Translations under genes and position numbers: made by a program | Notes under the pieces: model-generated | Database searches by the model: none | What the model saw: only the letters and a program-made list of their open reading frames with translations | What the model was told of the DNA's origin: nothing | NCBI GenBank assembly: GCA_039720395.1 | Contig: CM077823.1 | Coordinates: forward strand, 31,144,371-31,208,370 | DNA length: 64,000 nt | Reading direction: 5' to 3' | From: Liquidambar formosana | Taxonomy: Eukaryota; Streptophyta; Magnoliopsida; Saxifragales; Altingiaceae | Shown: one piece after another, positions 12,055 through 25,358 of the stretch | How positions within the stretch are numbered: position 1 is the stretch's first letter | Layout of the letters: every line of letters starts with the position of its first letter

Positions 12055-13985
12055 TGTGGACGCTGAAAATCAACTTGAGGGAATCGAGTTTCTGTTCCAC
12101 TTTTAAAAGGAGTCGTCACCTCATTTTTAGGGTACGAGGAAACTACTAGAAGATTTATTTTATAAAAACAAATTTGACTCCATTAATGGACAATAGGCAA
12201 GTCTTTAACCAAAAACAAGGATTCAGGGGCTAGGTTACGAAATGGGAAGGTTCTGAGCGACGGCTCGTAGGCACCTATTTCACCCAACAAATCAGTCTCA
12301 TTTATTGATTGGGCTTAATTAATTTCAACCATACATAACTAAAAAATTAAGAAAATTAAAAGATAAAAACTAAACTAAGTTGGACTTGGGCTCAAGTCAG
12401 CGGCCTACGTACTTTTGATGAAGATCAAAATTCACGTAGTTCGAACAACCATGTTGGGGGAAAGAGTTTCACTCCTCATAGGACTTTATTAGAATCCAAT
12501 CCATAATCAAACACTTGTTTTAGAAAAACAACTTACTTTGAAATAAGCAACTTTGATTTAAAAACTTGTTTGATTTAGGATCAAAACCCTAATATAATCT
12601 TATGAATAATAAAACTCATGGGTGCATGCATCATCACATAAACAATTTTATCATGACAATGGAGTTTAGAAATTATACATGATAGAACTGAGGCAGAGTT
12701 CTGTTTGCAACCTAGGGGTTTTTGAGTCGAAAGTTGGGTAGAGTTTCGACGCTTTCCAAGTTTTATGATGGCCTTAACGAAGGGAGTCGCAAGTCAGGTA
12801 GAACTTCCGCGCTTTCAAGCTCTGGAATGGGTCGTTAGCTAAAGAGTGCTAATAGAAAAGTTCCCCACTAACTATTGAGCCAAACTCTTCTTAGAATGAG
12901 TCTCAAGTGAAAGGATACTAATAGGAATGTTCACCCCACACTTAAGAACTCAAGCTCTTCATTTGCTTAGGAAAACTTTACTAAGACTTGGTGGATAATG
13001 AAGAAGGGGAGGACCCTTATTTATAATAGAGTTAGAAAGATGTATTATTCTTTTCCAACCGATGTGGGATTAAAAAGAACGCAAAAACCCTTTATTCCCG
13101 CTACCCTACAATAGCAGCTATTTTAAGGGCCTGTTTGGGCATGAAAACGTTGGAATTGAAAAATTTTCAATAGACGCAAAGTTGTAGAGCTTTAAAAAAC
13201 ATTTTTAACAAGACCAATTTCATCCAAATCTAAATTTCAAGTAAGAAGTTATGGTAAAAATACGAAATTTGGTTTTAAAGCATATTTTGGACGTATCTTA
13301 CTCATTTTAAGTCCGAATTCATCCATTCTTTTTGCAAAACGTTTTTAATTCAATTTCCCGCATATTAATTATGTCAAAATTGATCCACAATGGGTCAATT
13401 GGCCATACACCAAACAAATATGGCTCACCGGGTTCGAAATGCAACTAAGGGTAAAATAAGGGTTTGTATTCTGATTGAGCGATGCTTGCAACCAAAACCA
13501 TTTGGAAATCATTTTATTCATTTGAAAACAATAATTAAAGCTCAATTAACACCAATATGGCCATTAGTTTTAAAAGTTGGGATTGAATTAGAAGTCCATT
13601 TTAAAGAAAACTGACGAATGGAGCTAAACCGGGCACATTATGGATCATCCCTAACCAAATCAATTCCAAAGCTTACCAAAATTTAAACCAAGCCTATAAA
13701 TAACATCTTAAGGACCTTAGGATCATCTCGGGACAAATTTGGTGAGAATTGGATATCAAATAAGAATTATGCAGGTGAAATGACATAAATGCCCTCTAAG
13801 TTACAAAAGTTCTTATTAGCTATCAAGACTTAACCAAATTGGACCCTGGAAGATACCATGGATTTTTTGGGATGTATAAAGTCTAACTTGAGAGTTTTAG
13901 TGCCAAAATGATGCAAAAGTCTACATGTGATTATGCATGGGAGATGGAGAGGTGTGAATGGGGGGATGAAAATGGGGTGTCTACA
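12055..13985 (-). repeat. LTR of the Tat/Ogre-like element (left, 3' LTR in element orientation)
   Basis: Begins TGTGGACGCTG and ends GGTGTCTACA, so the terminal inverted bases are TGT..ACA. It aligns base for base with 19633-21585 over its length with scattered substitutions and a few indels. Confidence 0.9.
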
Positions 13986-14149
13986 AATACCCATCATATG
14001 AATAAGAGTCAACATCCATACGATAAAACCAATGAGACATCATATAAGTAACAATCAATACTCATGTTTATGGACAAAGATGTCATAAGAGTAGGAATCA
14101 ATACTTATATAACAAAGGCAAGTTCATATATAAAAGGGGATCAAGAGTA

Positions 14150-15290
14150 GGGATCGGTACAAGCATAGTTCAATGCTAAAGATGAGTATGGGTCAATACT
14201 CTAGGCGAGTATTGGTCAATACTCTTAAGATAAATATGGGTCAAATCTTGGAATGAGTATTATTCAATACTCAGAATACGTGGGATGAGTATGGATCAAT
14301 ACTCGAAACAAGAGAGTATGAGTCAATACTAAAAGTGAGTATGGGTCAATACTCGGGGTGTGAGTTTGAGTCAATACTTGGGACGAGTATAGGTCAATAC
14401 TCGGAATAAGTATGGGTCAATAGTTAAGATGAGTATGTGTCAATACTCAGGATAAGTATGGGTCAATACTTAGGATGAGTATGTGTCGATACTTGAGGTA
14501 TGTATGGGTCAATATTTAGGATGAGTATGGGTCAATACTGGGAATAAGTATAGGTTAATACTTAGGATGAGTATGTATCAATACTCGAAATAAGTATAGG
14601 TCAATACTTAGGATGAGTATGTGTCAATACTTGGGATAAGTATGGGTCAATACTTAGGATGAGTACGTGTCAATACTCGGAATGAGTATAGATGAGGGCC
14701 AATAAGACATCATATGAACAAGGGTCATTACTCATACGAGAACCGATGATATAATATATGGATAGAAGTAAATATCCATACTAAAAGTCTAATAAGAAAT
14801 CTCATGAGTAGAAGTCAATACTCATAGAGAAAAACACATAAGCTAGTAAGGGTCAATGCTTAAGATAAGTAAGAGTCAATACTCATGATTAAAAGCATAC
14901 GAGCAACGATCAATGCTTGAAATGAGTAGGAGTTAATACTCACAGAGAAAAGCATATGAGCAAAGGTCAATGCTCGAAATGAGTAGGAGTTATTACTCAT
15001 TTGACGAAAAATACATAAGCAAAAATTAATGCTTAAGATGAGTAGAAGTCAGTACTCAAGAAAAACATCGCATCGTATAAGTAGAATTCAATATTCATAT
15101 GAAGGGGAACAATGCGTTATATGAGTAAGAGTTAATACTTGTACAACAAGAGAACAATTGAAATAAGTGATTATTTGAGTAATAATCAATACTCATATGA
15201 GAAATCTAAAGCTTCGTATAAGTAGAAGTTAATACTCATATTAATAAACTAATGAGAAGTGGTCAGTACTCATATGGTGTGGATGAGATT
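14150..15290. repeat. Minisatellite of about 20-24 bp units inside the retroelement
   Basis: Dozens of degenerate copies of a unit like GAGTATGGGTCAATACTC with short spacers such as AGGAT or GGGAT. Each unit is itself a near-palindrome (GAGTAT..ATACTC). Tandem arrays in the 3' UTR are a known feature of the plant Tat/Ogre lineage, and the position fits minus orientation. Copies become more divergent from about 14700 on. Confidence 0.85.
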
Positions 15291-15989
15291 CATCAACATT
15301 TATAAGGGAAGAACGAAGGCTACACATGCCTTAAAACAGTTTCAAGAGGCATTCAAGCCTCGAACTTGGATTGAAAAAGAGCCTAAGCTTTAAGGTGTTA
15401 AACTTGGAAGCTAAAATGACTAAGGTATCTCGGCCTTAAAATGAAAGAAGGAGGTGTACGGGCCTCAAGACAATCATGCAAAAATTCATAGGCCTGGAGA
15501 TGAGGTCAATTCATAGGCTTATACAAATACATTAAAAGCTGAATAGAAGAAGTCCATAATCTTAGAGACAAATATACAAAAAATGCCTTAAAACCAAACC
15601 AAGTAGGCTCTCTAACCTAGAAACAGACATGCAAAAGACCCTTAAGCCTTGTGATAAAATGGTGCAAACCTTATGAGGGAAGACAGACCTAACAAAAGGT
15701 ATAACTCTGAAGACATGATAAACACTCATACCAAGACGGATTTAGAGACTAAAGCCAACAATGACTTCCAATAAGATTCATTATTTTTCATTTTTCATCA
15801 TTTGTTGAATGACATTCTTAAGGTTACCTACACAGACTTAGTACAGTCATGGAGCTTTTTTCTAAAACCATTTTCTTTAGTCATGGACACGTTTTATTAG
15901 AAAAATATGTCCTTTAAGAGGCCTAGATTGAACCTGTTGTTCTGAGATAAAATGGACACTTTCTTTTTCCTTCTTTTTCTTTTTCTTTT

Positions 15990-16566
15990 CAAAAACCCTA
16001 ACTTTTGCCTAGATTGCCCTTTCGGGTTTTCAACCTAGCAGGTTGCCTTAATTTTTGCCTAGGCCGCCCTTTTGGGTTTTCAACCTAGCAGGCTTTTTTC
16101 TCTTTATTTCTTTTTTTTTTTTTTTTCTTTTTCCACAAGCTGTTCAAATCTTGGAAATACTTTATCCATGGAAGAACTCAATTCATGAAATCTCATAGCC
16201 CCATTATTCATTAAGTCATTTGGATATTTCTACCAAATAAGGCAAATAATTTCTTTATAAATTACTGCTACCCCTTTTTTTGTCATGAAATCTATAATGA
16301 GAGTTTTGGTTAAAGGATATGGTAATGTGTTACAAATGAAGCATTTTGTTTAACCATGGGATTGAATGGGATCACAACAATCAATACCTCTTTAGAAGGC
16401 AAGGTCAATGACTAATAAAGACACGGGACCAAAACTAAACACAAAGACAACCATGGGAGAATCAATGATGAGGGACTTCTTTTTTTTTTTTTGAATCAAT
16501 AAGACAAAAAGTAACAGAAGATAGTGGAAAAATCATACCAACTTTCTCAGTGGCATTTTTCTTTTT

Positions 16567-16607
<41 letters not shown>

Positions 16608-16950
16608 AGAGGGTTACAGATGAAACTATTCCCTTTCAACTTAGTCACAAAGAATCACCTTCAGTAATCGATTATATGCAAAGCCACTTTTTTTCTTTTC
16701 ATTTCTTTTCTCTTCTTCCTTTTTTTTTTTTTTCTTTTTCTTTTTTTTTTTAAAGACCGCACCCAAGGTAATTTTATAAGTTGCCTACCTATCCCCACTT
16801 AATACTTGAAAGAAATACACACAACCGAAAAGCTTGTCTTTTGTAGGGAATCAGTTCTTCGTAGTTCAAACTATTTTCCTTTTTTTTTTTTTTTTTTTTG
16901 AAAGCCCTAATTTTTGCCTAGGTGGCCTTTTCAAGTTTTCAACCTGGCAG
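15990..16950. repeat. Dispersed short repeats inside the retroelement
   Basis: Three copies of a segment containing TTTTGCCTAG followed by a GGGTTTTCAACCTAGCAGG-like end (near 16010-16045, 16050-16090 and 16910-16955), among long poly-T runs. Noncoding. Likely part of the element's expanded untranslated region. Confidence 0.6.
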
Positions 16951-17256
16951 GCTAGGACTTTGCACATGCCAAAGATTTTTATTGATATAAGGACCACCTT
17001 AATTTGATTTTCAACTCTCCTTCTGAGTCTTAAACCGATGCTTTAACTGCTTTGATCACAAAGTATTTCTTCAACAATTCTATTTCAATTTTCTTTGACA
17101 TTCTTGATGATTCTACCATCACTTTTCCACTCAAACATTTTTTGTCTTTTTTTTTTTTAATATCTTTTTCTTTTTCTTTTTTTGTTGCATGGGCTAATCT
17201 TTTCGAAAGTCTGATTTTGAATTGTTCAATGCTCAACTTCTTGATCTTCAAAGGCT

Positions 17257-17667
17257 TCAAAGTCTTTCTTCAATTGCCTGATGGCCAGAAGCCCTAGGCT
17301 TAGCAATAATCTCCTTGTTAATGAGGTCTTGAATGGTATGCTTCAGTCTCGAACAATTACCCGTTCGATGCCCTTTGCTTTGGTGGAAGTCACAAAACTC
17401 ATACTCATTATATGAACAAGGTAAAAGGATAGGTGGTGGTTTTGGGATCAATGGCTCCAGAAAACCTTTCACCTTCAATTTGTCAAAGGCTTGTTCTAAA
17501 GGCATGTGAAGATTGTCAAATTGGCGATGGGCCTTAATAGATTGGAAAATTTGTGTAGAGATAGCAGTATTGACATTAGCTGCGGCTTTTTGGTTGGGGT
17601 TGGATGAGAGAAGGTGATGAGGTTTGGGCTTAATAACCTTGGCAGTGGGCCTTTGGTTGTCATCCAT
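17257..17667 (-). pseudogene. Gypsy gag remnant with CxxH-type zinc knuckle
   Basis: The minus-strand reading frame of 136 codons ends with CDFHQSKGHRTGNC followed by SRLKHTIQDLI. This matches the C..H....GH.T..C..LK..I..LI pattern of plant Gypsy gag proteins. It is the only recognisable retroelement protein in the 12055-21585 element. No full gag frame or protease follows, so it is a fragment. It supports minus orientation and a non-autonomous derivative. Confidence 0.75.
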
Positions 17668-18345
17668 TTCATTGGGTTAGGCTTGTGGAATTTTTTAAAC
17701 AATCTCTAGGATATGGGTCAGCATCTGCAAAGCTATGCAGATCATTTTCTTGAGGTCTTCTAGGCTAGTGTTATCATTCCCGACCATGTCAATCGATGAA
17801 GTGGATGTAAGCAACTGTATGGTGGATTCTACTCTGACTTCAACTCAAAAAGCTATCACAGATTCAATCTAGCCCCTTACAAGAAAATATTCCCTATTTA
17901 GGCTTAGTCCAAAAATCAATTTTTAAAGGCTCATGACTATCCTAAATCTGATTAGGTTGACCCTAGATAGCATACTCCTAGTTGGACACTTTTTAACTGA
18001 ATTCCATAGCATGGAAGATGGGACGACACACATGGGACCAACTGATCCTAAGTACTTAGACGGACAGTATAATGGTATCTCACAAGTACCATCAATACAT
18101 TATCGCTAAGTGTGACACAGCATATCCCTAGTTACACAAGACATCCTAAAAACAATGGTGAGTTGACATACCGAGATCGTAGGATTGGTTAGCCCTACTT
18201 TCTTAGGTGGACAGCACAACGAAATACCATGGACACATAGACAAAGGTTAGACCTAAACTTGATATACCTTTAATTGGATGGTCATCCTTTAAGGATACA
18301 AAGACATACTAGGGACATGGAAACAAATGACCCCCTAGGTTGTAA

Positions 18346-19017
18346 TAGGGGTGTTAATGGTTTTGGTTAAAACCGAGAACCAAACCGAACCAAACCGAAC
18401 TGGATGGTTTGGTTTGGTTTTTTTGTCATTAGGTTTGGTTATGGTTTTAATTTTAGAAAACCAAACTCAATTGGTTTGGTTTTGGTTTTCAGTTTTAAAA
18501 AACCAAACCAAACCGAAAAACCGAAAAAACCAAAAAATATTTTATATATATATATAAACTTAAAGTTTGTAAATTCCCAACTCTAATAAGGGTAAAATAG
18601 GTAATGGGCTTGTTTTTGTTGATTTTAAGTTTCTTATTCTTTTCCTTTGTTAGATTGGTATGTATTAAACTAGCTATTAATATTGTGTGTGATATTGACA
18701 TATTGATATATGTCAATATGTTTCTACTTTGATACAATATTTGTTTTTTTTAGTTGCTAATGTAATGTTTTTATTAAAAATGTTTTTATTTAGAGTTTGG
18801 CATGTCATTTTTTTTATTTTCAATTATTTGTTGTTACTTGATAGGTTAAAACCGAAACCGAACCGAACCGAACCAAACCGAAATATAATGGTTTGGTTTG
18901 GTTTGGTTTTTTTATAGTATGGTTTGGTTTTGGTTTGGGAGGAACAAAACCGAAGTATAATAGTTTGGTTTGAAATCTCCCCTAAAACCGAACTAAACCG
19001 AACCATTAACACCCCTA
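18346..19017. mobile_element. hAT element nested in the retroelement
   Basis: Begins TAGGGGTGTTAATGG and ends CCATTAACACCCCTA (inverse), flanked by the 8-bp duplication GGTTGTAA (18338-18345 and 19018-19025). The interior is dominated by AACCGAACCAAACC and GGTTTGGTTT words near both ends. 672 bp, no transposase. Confidence 0.92.
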
Positions 19018-19610
19018 GGTTGTAATGCAAGAATCAATCACAGAAAATTAAGCAGTATAACGATCCAACAGATTCTCAATCAAAGGTCCATGACTATTTT
19101 GATATGTATGAGGTCTGACTCAACATGGCCTTAGTTAGATAACCCATCCATAACATACCTCATGGGGCAATGGGTGGGTGAATATACTAGGGTCATTTGA
19201 TTAGGTTATACCTTGTTCACTTAATCACATAGCATGTATAAAAATGAGCAGCATAATAGCATGGGTTTGACATTATAGCAAAGTGAGCCCAAATGTGTCC
19301 CTATTCTATATGAAATTGGGTCGGTGAAAGGTTCCCCAATTGCTAGAGAGGTTTTGTACCTAGCCACATGTGAATAAAGGAATTCACGTGGGTCCAGCGG
19401 TATAACCTACTTATATGATATACCAGAACAACGAACCGTTCGGTACGAGGCAATTGGAGTTGATAGCTACACCGTCAAAGGTCTAGTGTAGTCGATCATT
19501 GGCAAGGATACATCGATACAAGTATGCAATGCAAAAGAGTGATAGTGATCAATTTAACTAACAATGAAATTGATTAAGCCCAATCAATAAGTTTGAGTTT
19601 AGCCCTCAAT

Positions 19611-19629
19611 GTCCCCAGCGAAGTCGCTA
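19611..19629 (-). other. Primer binding site of the Tat/Ogre-like element
   Basis: The reverse complement reads TAGCGACTTCGCTGGGGAC, three bases inside the right LTR. Tat/Ogre elements typically use a tRNA-Arg primer with a GGCGACT..GCTGGGGA-like site. Assignment is by similarity to that remembered pattern. Confidence 0.65.
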
Positions 19630-19632
19630 AAC

Positions 19633-21585
19633 TATGGACACCGAAATCGACTCAGGGGAATCGAGTTTCTGTTCTACTTTTAAAAGGGTTTCAAAAGCAA
19701 AGGAGTCGCCACCTCATTTTTAGGGTACGAGCAAACCACTAAAAGATTTATTTTATAAAAACAAATTTGACTCAATTAATGGAAAATAAGCAAGTCTTGA
19801 ACCAAAAACAAAGATTTGGGGGCTGAGGTTACGAAATGGGAACGTTCTGAGCAACGTCTTGTAGGCACCCATTTCGCTTGATAAATCGGTCTCATTTATT
19901 CATTGGGCTTAATTAATTTCAACCATGCATAACTAAAAAATTTAGAAAATTAAAAGATAAAAACTAAACTAAGTTGGACTTGAGTTCAAGTGAGAGGCCT
20001 ACGTACTTCTGACGAAGATCAAAGTCCACATAGTTCGAACAACCATATTGGGGGGAAGAGTTTCACTCCTCATAAAACTTTATTAGAATCCAATCTATAA
20101 TCAAACACTTGTTTTAGAAAAACAACTTACTTTGAAATAAGAAACTTTGATTTGAAAACTTGTTTGATTTAGAATCAAAACCCTAATATAATACTATGAA
20201 TAATAAAACTCATGAGAGCATGCATCATCACATAAGCAATTACATCATGGCAATGGAATTTAGAAATTATACCTGATAGAACTGAGGCAGAGTTCTGTTT
20301 GCAACCTCGGGGTTTTTGAGTCGAAAGTTGGGCAGAGTTTCGACGCTTTCCAAGCTTTATGATGGCCTCAAGGGAGGAGTCGCAAGTCGGGAAAAACTTT
20401 GGCGCCTTCAAGCTCTAGAATGGGTCTCAAGCTAGAAGGTACTAATAGGAATGTTTCTCACTAGCTATTGAGCCAAGCTCTTCTTAGAATAAGTCCCAAG
20501 TGAAGGGATACTAATAAAAATGTTCACCCTACACTTAAGAACTCAAGCTCCTCATTTGCTTAGGAAAACTCTACTAAGACTTAGTGGATAATGAAAGAGG
20601 GGAGGACCCTTAATTATAATAGAACTAGGAAGATGTATTATTCTTTTCCAATCGATGTGGGATTAAAAAGAACGCAAAAACCCTTTATTCCCACTACCCT
20701 ACAATAGCAGCTATTTTAAGGGCCTGTTTGGGCATGAAAACGTTGGAATTGAAAATTTTTCAATAGACGCAAAGTTGTAGAGCTTTAAAAAACATTTTTA
20801 ACAAGACCAATTTCATCCAAATCTAACTTCCAAGTTAGAAGTTATGGTAAAAATACGAAATCTGGTTTTAAAGCATATTTTGGACAAATCTTGCTCATTT
20901 TAAGTATGAATTCATCCATTCTTTTTGCAAAATGTTTTTAATTCAATTTCCCACATATTAAGACTCAAATTAAGTCAAAATTGATCCACAATGGGTCAAT
21001 TGGCCGTAAACTAAGCACATATGGTTCACCGGGGTCCAAAATGCAACTAAGGGTAAAATAAGGGTTTATATTCCGATTGAGCCATGCTTGCAACCAAAAC
21101 CTTTTGGAAATCATTTTATTCATTTGAAAACAATAATTAAAGCTCAATTAATACCAATGTGGCCATTAGTTTAAAAATTTGGATTGAATTAGAAGTCCAT
21201 TTTAAAGAAAACTGACGAATAGAGCTAAACCGGGCACATTATGGATCATCCATAACCAAATCAATTCTAAAGCTTACCAAAATTCAAACCGAGCCTATAA
21301 ATAAGATCTTAAGGACCTTAGGACCATCTCGAGACAAATTTGGTGAGAATTGGATATAAAGTAAGAATTATGCAGGTGAAATGACATAAATGCCCTCCAA
21401 ATCGCAAAAGTTCTTATTAACTATCAAGACTTAACCAAATTGAACCCCAGAAGATACCATGGATTCTTTGGGATGTATGGAGTCTAATTTGAGAGTTTTA
21501 GTGCCAAAATGATGCAAAATTCTACATATGATAATGCATGGGAGATGGAAAGACGTGAATGGGGGATGAAAATGGGGTATCTATA
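19633..21585 (-). repeat. LTR of the Tat/Ogre-like element (right, 5' LTR in element orientation)
   Basis: Begins TATGGACACCG and ends GGTATCTATA. Terminal TG/CA have mutated to TA/TA relative to the left LTR. It contains a stretch absent from the left LTR near its start (GTTTCAAAAGCAAAGG, about 19687-19702). Confidence 0.9.
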
Positions 21586-21785
21586 AGTGATTAAAGCTTA
21601 ATGAAACTCAATAAAAAGTTTTATTATAACTAATAGGGTATCGTAAACTATAGAGTTACATAGTTAAAAAAATCTTTTGATAAGGTTATTATTAAACCCA
21701 ACCTTCTAATAGGTGTTTAGCTAATTTTCCCAAAAATATTACTGAATATTCGTACATTAAGACATGATTACTTAATTGAGGGGAT

Positions 21786-23164
21786 TCTTAACACCCCATT
21801 TCGTACCCCTTGACACTACAGGCCACTCCTTAAGCCCAATGATGAAGGGTAGCAATAGATGGACTATCGCAAGCAAGCCCGAAGTACTTACACAGGTACA
21901 ACAGGCTTTTTAGCACTTTTGATACCCATGATCATACGAGCCTAGGCCATGCACGTACATGCATCTACCATGCACGTACGATCATGTCCCTCTTTTTTAA
22001 ATTCCTAGCATTTCCTTCCAAATTATCTCTTACCTTGTAGAGCCCCATGCTGACAGTTGCTCGATGGCGGCTAAGAAACCCTAAAAACCCCTGAATTAAA
22101 CCCTAATCCTTGCCTATATATACCTTACTTTCAATGAAGAGAGGGATCTAACTTTTTGACCCAGCCTCCACCTCGAAAAAACCCGAGAGTTCACAACTGT
22201 GACTACGAGAAGTCCAGAGGGCGAGCTTACAAAGGAATTGCTGCTGCCCGTACTTGAGGGTAACGGTTCACAGCTTTCGTTTTCATTTTCCTTTAATGAT
22301 TAAATATAATTACTCCTGATATTGCATGAAATGAATGTAATATTGGCCATATGGATTTCTTTATTCAATGCATGCATTTAGTCTTGACTTAACATTGATT
22401 TCGTTTCTAGCATTTAAGGGTTTAAAATGAGATTTCTTATTTGTCTCAAACGTATGAGGGAAGTAAGATATATTCATTGACTCCGGCATTTGCATTATAT
22501 TATCAGTCGATCATGTCCATTCATATGTATATTTGTATTGATCCACTCATAGTATCGACACATACTTCTGATATTCAGATCTAGGGCATCTGCATTATTT
22601 TCAAAGCATGATTCGAATCATTTATAGGCTCTTAGGTACACCATAGCAGCATGATAGGTGTAATTAAAGCATGTAGCATAGTAGTCAGAGGGGATGTACG
22701 TACGTACATATGATATGTACGTACGTGCATGACCCTGTTTTTAGCAGATTAACCCTGTTTTCTCTCTTGCAGGCAGTGTAAGCATTTCTGTTTAGTTTTA
22801 AATTCTCTTTCTTGTATATATATCCTCCTGTGAATCCGTCTTCACCTCTCATCATTGCGTGCCATTACTTGATTTTGCATAAATGCTTGGTAAACGGTCG
22901 AATTCAATTAAGTCCTTTTCAATTAAAGCCAATAAAATATATGTGGAGGCCGAATTTCAGTCGGACGTAAGTGGGTGCCTAACACCTTCCCATCTACGTT
23001 CCCTATTTCCGAACCTTGATTCTTTTGGTAATGACGAGTTAGGCCCTTGCTAGGGGTCAATCGGTTCGTGAGGCCAAAATCGGGTGGCGACTCCTTCTCC
23101 ATCCTAATCATTCATGGTTAGTGGCGTATTCTTGAGCTAGCGTGGTTAGGACACAGTGCTCATA
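21786..23164. mobile_element. Probable solo LTR of a Tat-like Gypsy element
   Basis: Copy 2 lacks it: 40240-40256 reads GAGGGGATCCTTTTAC without a break, whereas copy 1 has about 1.38 kb between GAGGGGAT (21778-21785) and GATCCTTTTAC (about 23167). It begins near TTAACACCCC, has a TATATATACC promoter-like box at about 22113, and near the end carries GGGTGGCGACTCC, common at the end of Tat-type LTRs. Flanks GGGAT/GAGAT may be a 5-bp duplication with one mismatch. No internal coding region is seen. Confidence 0.6.
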
Positions 23165-23276
23165 GAGATCCTTTTACATACTAGGGTGAGGAACGTGCTA
23201 CACATGTACTTAATGTTATTTTCCAGTTCGTCATGTTATATTTAGGCTTTCAAAGGTAATGCTATATGTTACATTA

Positions 23277-23737
23277 TTGCTTGTTAACTTACTATAAATT
23301 AACTATCAACATGATACACATTGACTACCAACTTGGTATCACTGCAATACCTATAATGCCCTTTTAAAAAAAAGGCACATGTGTGGAAAAAAGGGCAAAT
23401 CCGTCATTATACTGTAGATGAACAATGCATCTACAATAATATTACTGATTGTCAACTTGCTACAAACTACTATCAACATGATACAAATTGACTACCAACT
23501 TGTATCATTGCAATAGCTATAATAATCTTTAGAAAAAACACATATGTGGGGAAAAAAAGGCAAATGCGTCATTTTACTGTAGTCAAATAGTGCATCTACA
23601 GTAAGCAAGCCTAGCTTCTTGCTTGTCAACTTGCTACAAATTGACTACCAACTTAGTATCATTGCCATACCTATAATAAACGAGGGCAAACCCGTCATTT
23701 TAATGTATATGAACAGTGTTTCTATAAGAAACAGCCT
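23277..23737. repeat. Three-copy tandem repeat, about 170-bp unit (copy 1)
   Basis: Units begin with words like GTCAACTTGCTACAAA and contain CATGATACA, ACCAACTTGGTATCA, GGGCAAATCCGTCATT and TGTAGATGAACA. The third copy is shortened. The block recurs at 40362-40846 in copy 2. Confidence 0.8.
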
Positions 23738-24942
23738 TATTTTCTTTTATTATAGAGTAAATCTCAAGCTCTCAGCCAACTAGCTATCATAGCTTGCTAT
23801 ATATGAATGATCAGCCACCTTTATTTCATTTATTTTCAGAATTACATATAGGTCGGGTAACTAGCAAAAAATAAGATTTTTAAAGTCATTTTTAGTTAAG
23901 TTAGTAGTCATTTACTAGTAAATTAGCAATATTTGTATTGAACCGTAATTGTTTGCCCATAGTCGAATCTATTTGTAATCCCCTGGTGCTAGGTAATTAT
24001 AGATTGGTCTGTTTGAAAAAAATAATTACAGTTTTCATAGTCATTCTTAATTAAGTTTATAGTCATTTATTATTTAGTATTTATTTTATTGACGTGTAAT
24101 TATTTACCGTTATCAAACCAACCTATAATTCCCCCGCTATATTTTTTGACCCGCAACAATGAACAAACTTAACAAGATGAGGCAATAACCAACGAATGAC
24201 ACCAAGAAAAAAATGGAAGGTATAAAATGGTGATCCAGCGGTCATCTCTACCACAATCCCATGCTTCTATGTAGATCCGAGCCGTCCATTTTGTTGCGAT
24301 GAAGGGATTGGTTCTCCCAAGACATTTGGATTTCACAGCACCAAATCTAAACTCCCTCTCAAGTCCGGAATAGATCGACAATTTAGTTCTTACAATGTAA
24401 TGTAATGTACTGTTTGGGCAAATCAACATGTACTGATATTAGTAACATGAATACCATGCATTAAGGGTTGTAAATTTGATTCATATGTAGATGATACATG
24501 TCAAAAATATAGTTGATCCGTAATGAGTGATTGTTATAGATTAAAAAAATTGTTTTATTTATAGATGTCCATAAATGAGTGATTGTTATAGATTAAAAAA
24601 TGTTAATTTTGAATCGAATAACAATCAATTTCGGATTAACTTGATTTTTGAGATGGATAATCACCTACACGATGGAGAAGACTATCTAATCCAACATTTG
24701 ATTTCAAGTACACTTGATATTAAGAAAGACTATAAATATTGAATCAAAGAGTAGCTTAAAAAATAGATTTCATGCACGAAGTTGACTGTTTGACGAATTC
24801 ATGGCATATATCCTTTCTTTGGGCATTTGGATTTGTGAGTAAGGAACGACGTTGTGTCGTGTAATCTTTAACATCCAAGCAGGATGGCATCTTTAACTCA
24901 ATATCTCATAATTGGGGTTTTTTTAACAACACTACGTTCTTT
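23738..24942. other. 3' flank of copy 1, no gene seen
   Basis: Collinear with about 40847-41201 and 42398-43230 in copy 2. Short frames here are not conserved as reading frames between the two copies. No exon is recognised. Confidence 0.6.
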
Positions 24943-24951
24943 TATTATAAA

Positions 24952-25299
24952 GGGAATTTTGGTCAAAATCCCAATGTATAAGACTCATTTTACAATTGAC
25001 CCCAAAACAAAATAGGTTTTATGAAACCCCATTTTGATATTATACGGACTAAGACACCCTTGATTTTAAAACATCTAATAATTTACATACATGCCATTTT
25101 ACTCCCCACCCGAAAATTAGGGATTTTCAACCATTTTTTTCGGCGACGTTATACAAGAAAAAACCAAACGAAAAATACACTTCCTAAACAACAATAAACT
25201 CCATGGCTGCCATCTTCTTCTTCTTCTTCTTCTTCTTCTTCTACTTCTTTTTTTATTTTTTTTATCTCCAACTCCAAACTCCAAATCTGCAAATTTTTC

Positions 25300-25358
<59 letters not shown>

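Larger units (their letters stand above)
12055..21585 (-). mobile_element. Tat/Ogre-like Gypsy LTR retroelement, non-autonomous, about 9.5 kb
   Basis: Two long direct repeats of about 1.9 kb (12055-13985 and 19633-21585) are flanked by the 5-bp target duplication AGTGA (12050-12054, 21586-21590). Copy 2 of the segmental duplication gives the uninterrupted site GGATAATATAGTGATCAAAG near 40041-40060. Orientation is minus: next to the right LTR the reverse complement of 19611-19629 reads TAGCGACTTCGCTGGGGAC, close to the tRNA-Arg-type primer site of Tat/Ogre elements. A gag-like remnant is read on the minus strand. A tandem repeat block lies next to the left LTR, where the 3' UTR would be. No polymerase, integrase or RNase H was recognised. 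A hAT element is nested at 18346-19017. Confidence 0.9.

Noticed and set aside
14150..15290. Regular short repeats with spacers, superficially like a CRISPR array
   Set aside because: Units are degenerate near-palindromes with very short variable spacers inside a plant LTR retroelement; this is a minisatellite.
17257..17667. Minus-strand 136-codon frame as a host zinc-finger gene
   Set aside because: Its C..H....GH.T..C pattern and position between LTRs mark it as retroelement gag.
24169..24429. Minus-strand 86-codon frame in the 3' flank
   Set aside because: The frame is not preserved in the duplicate copy (about 42480-42740) and shows no recognised domain.
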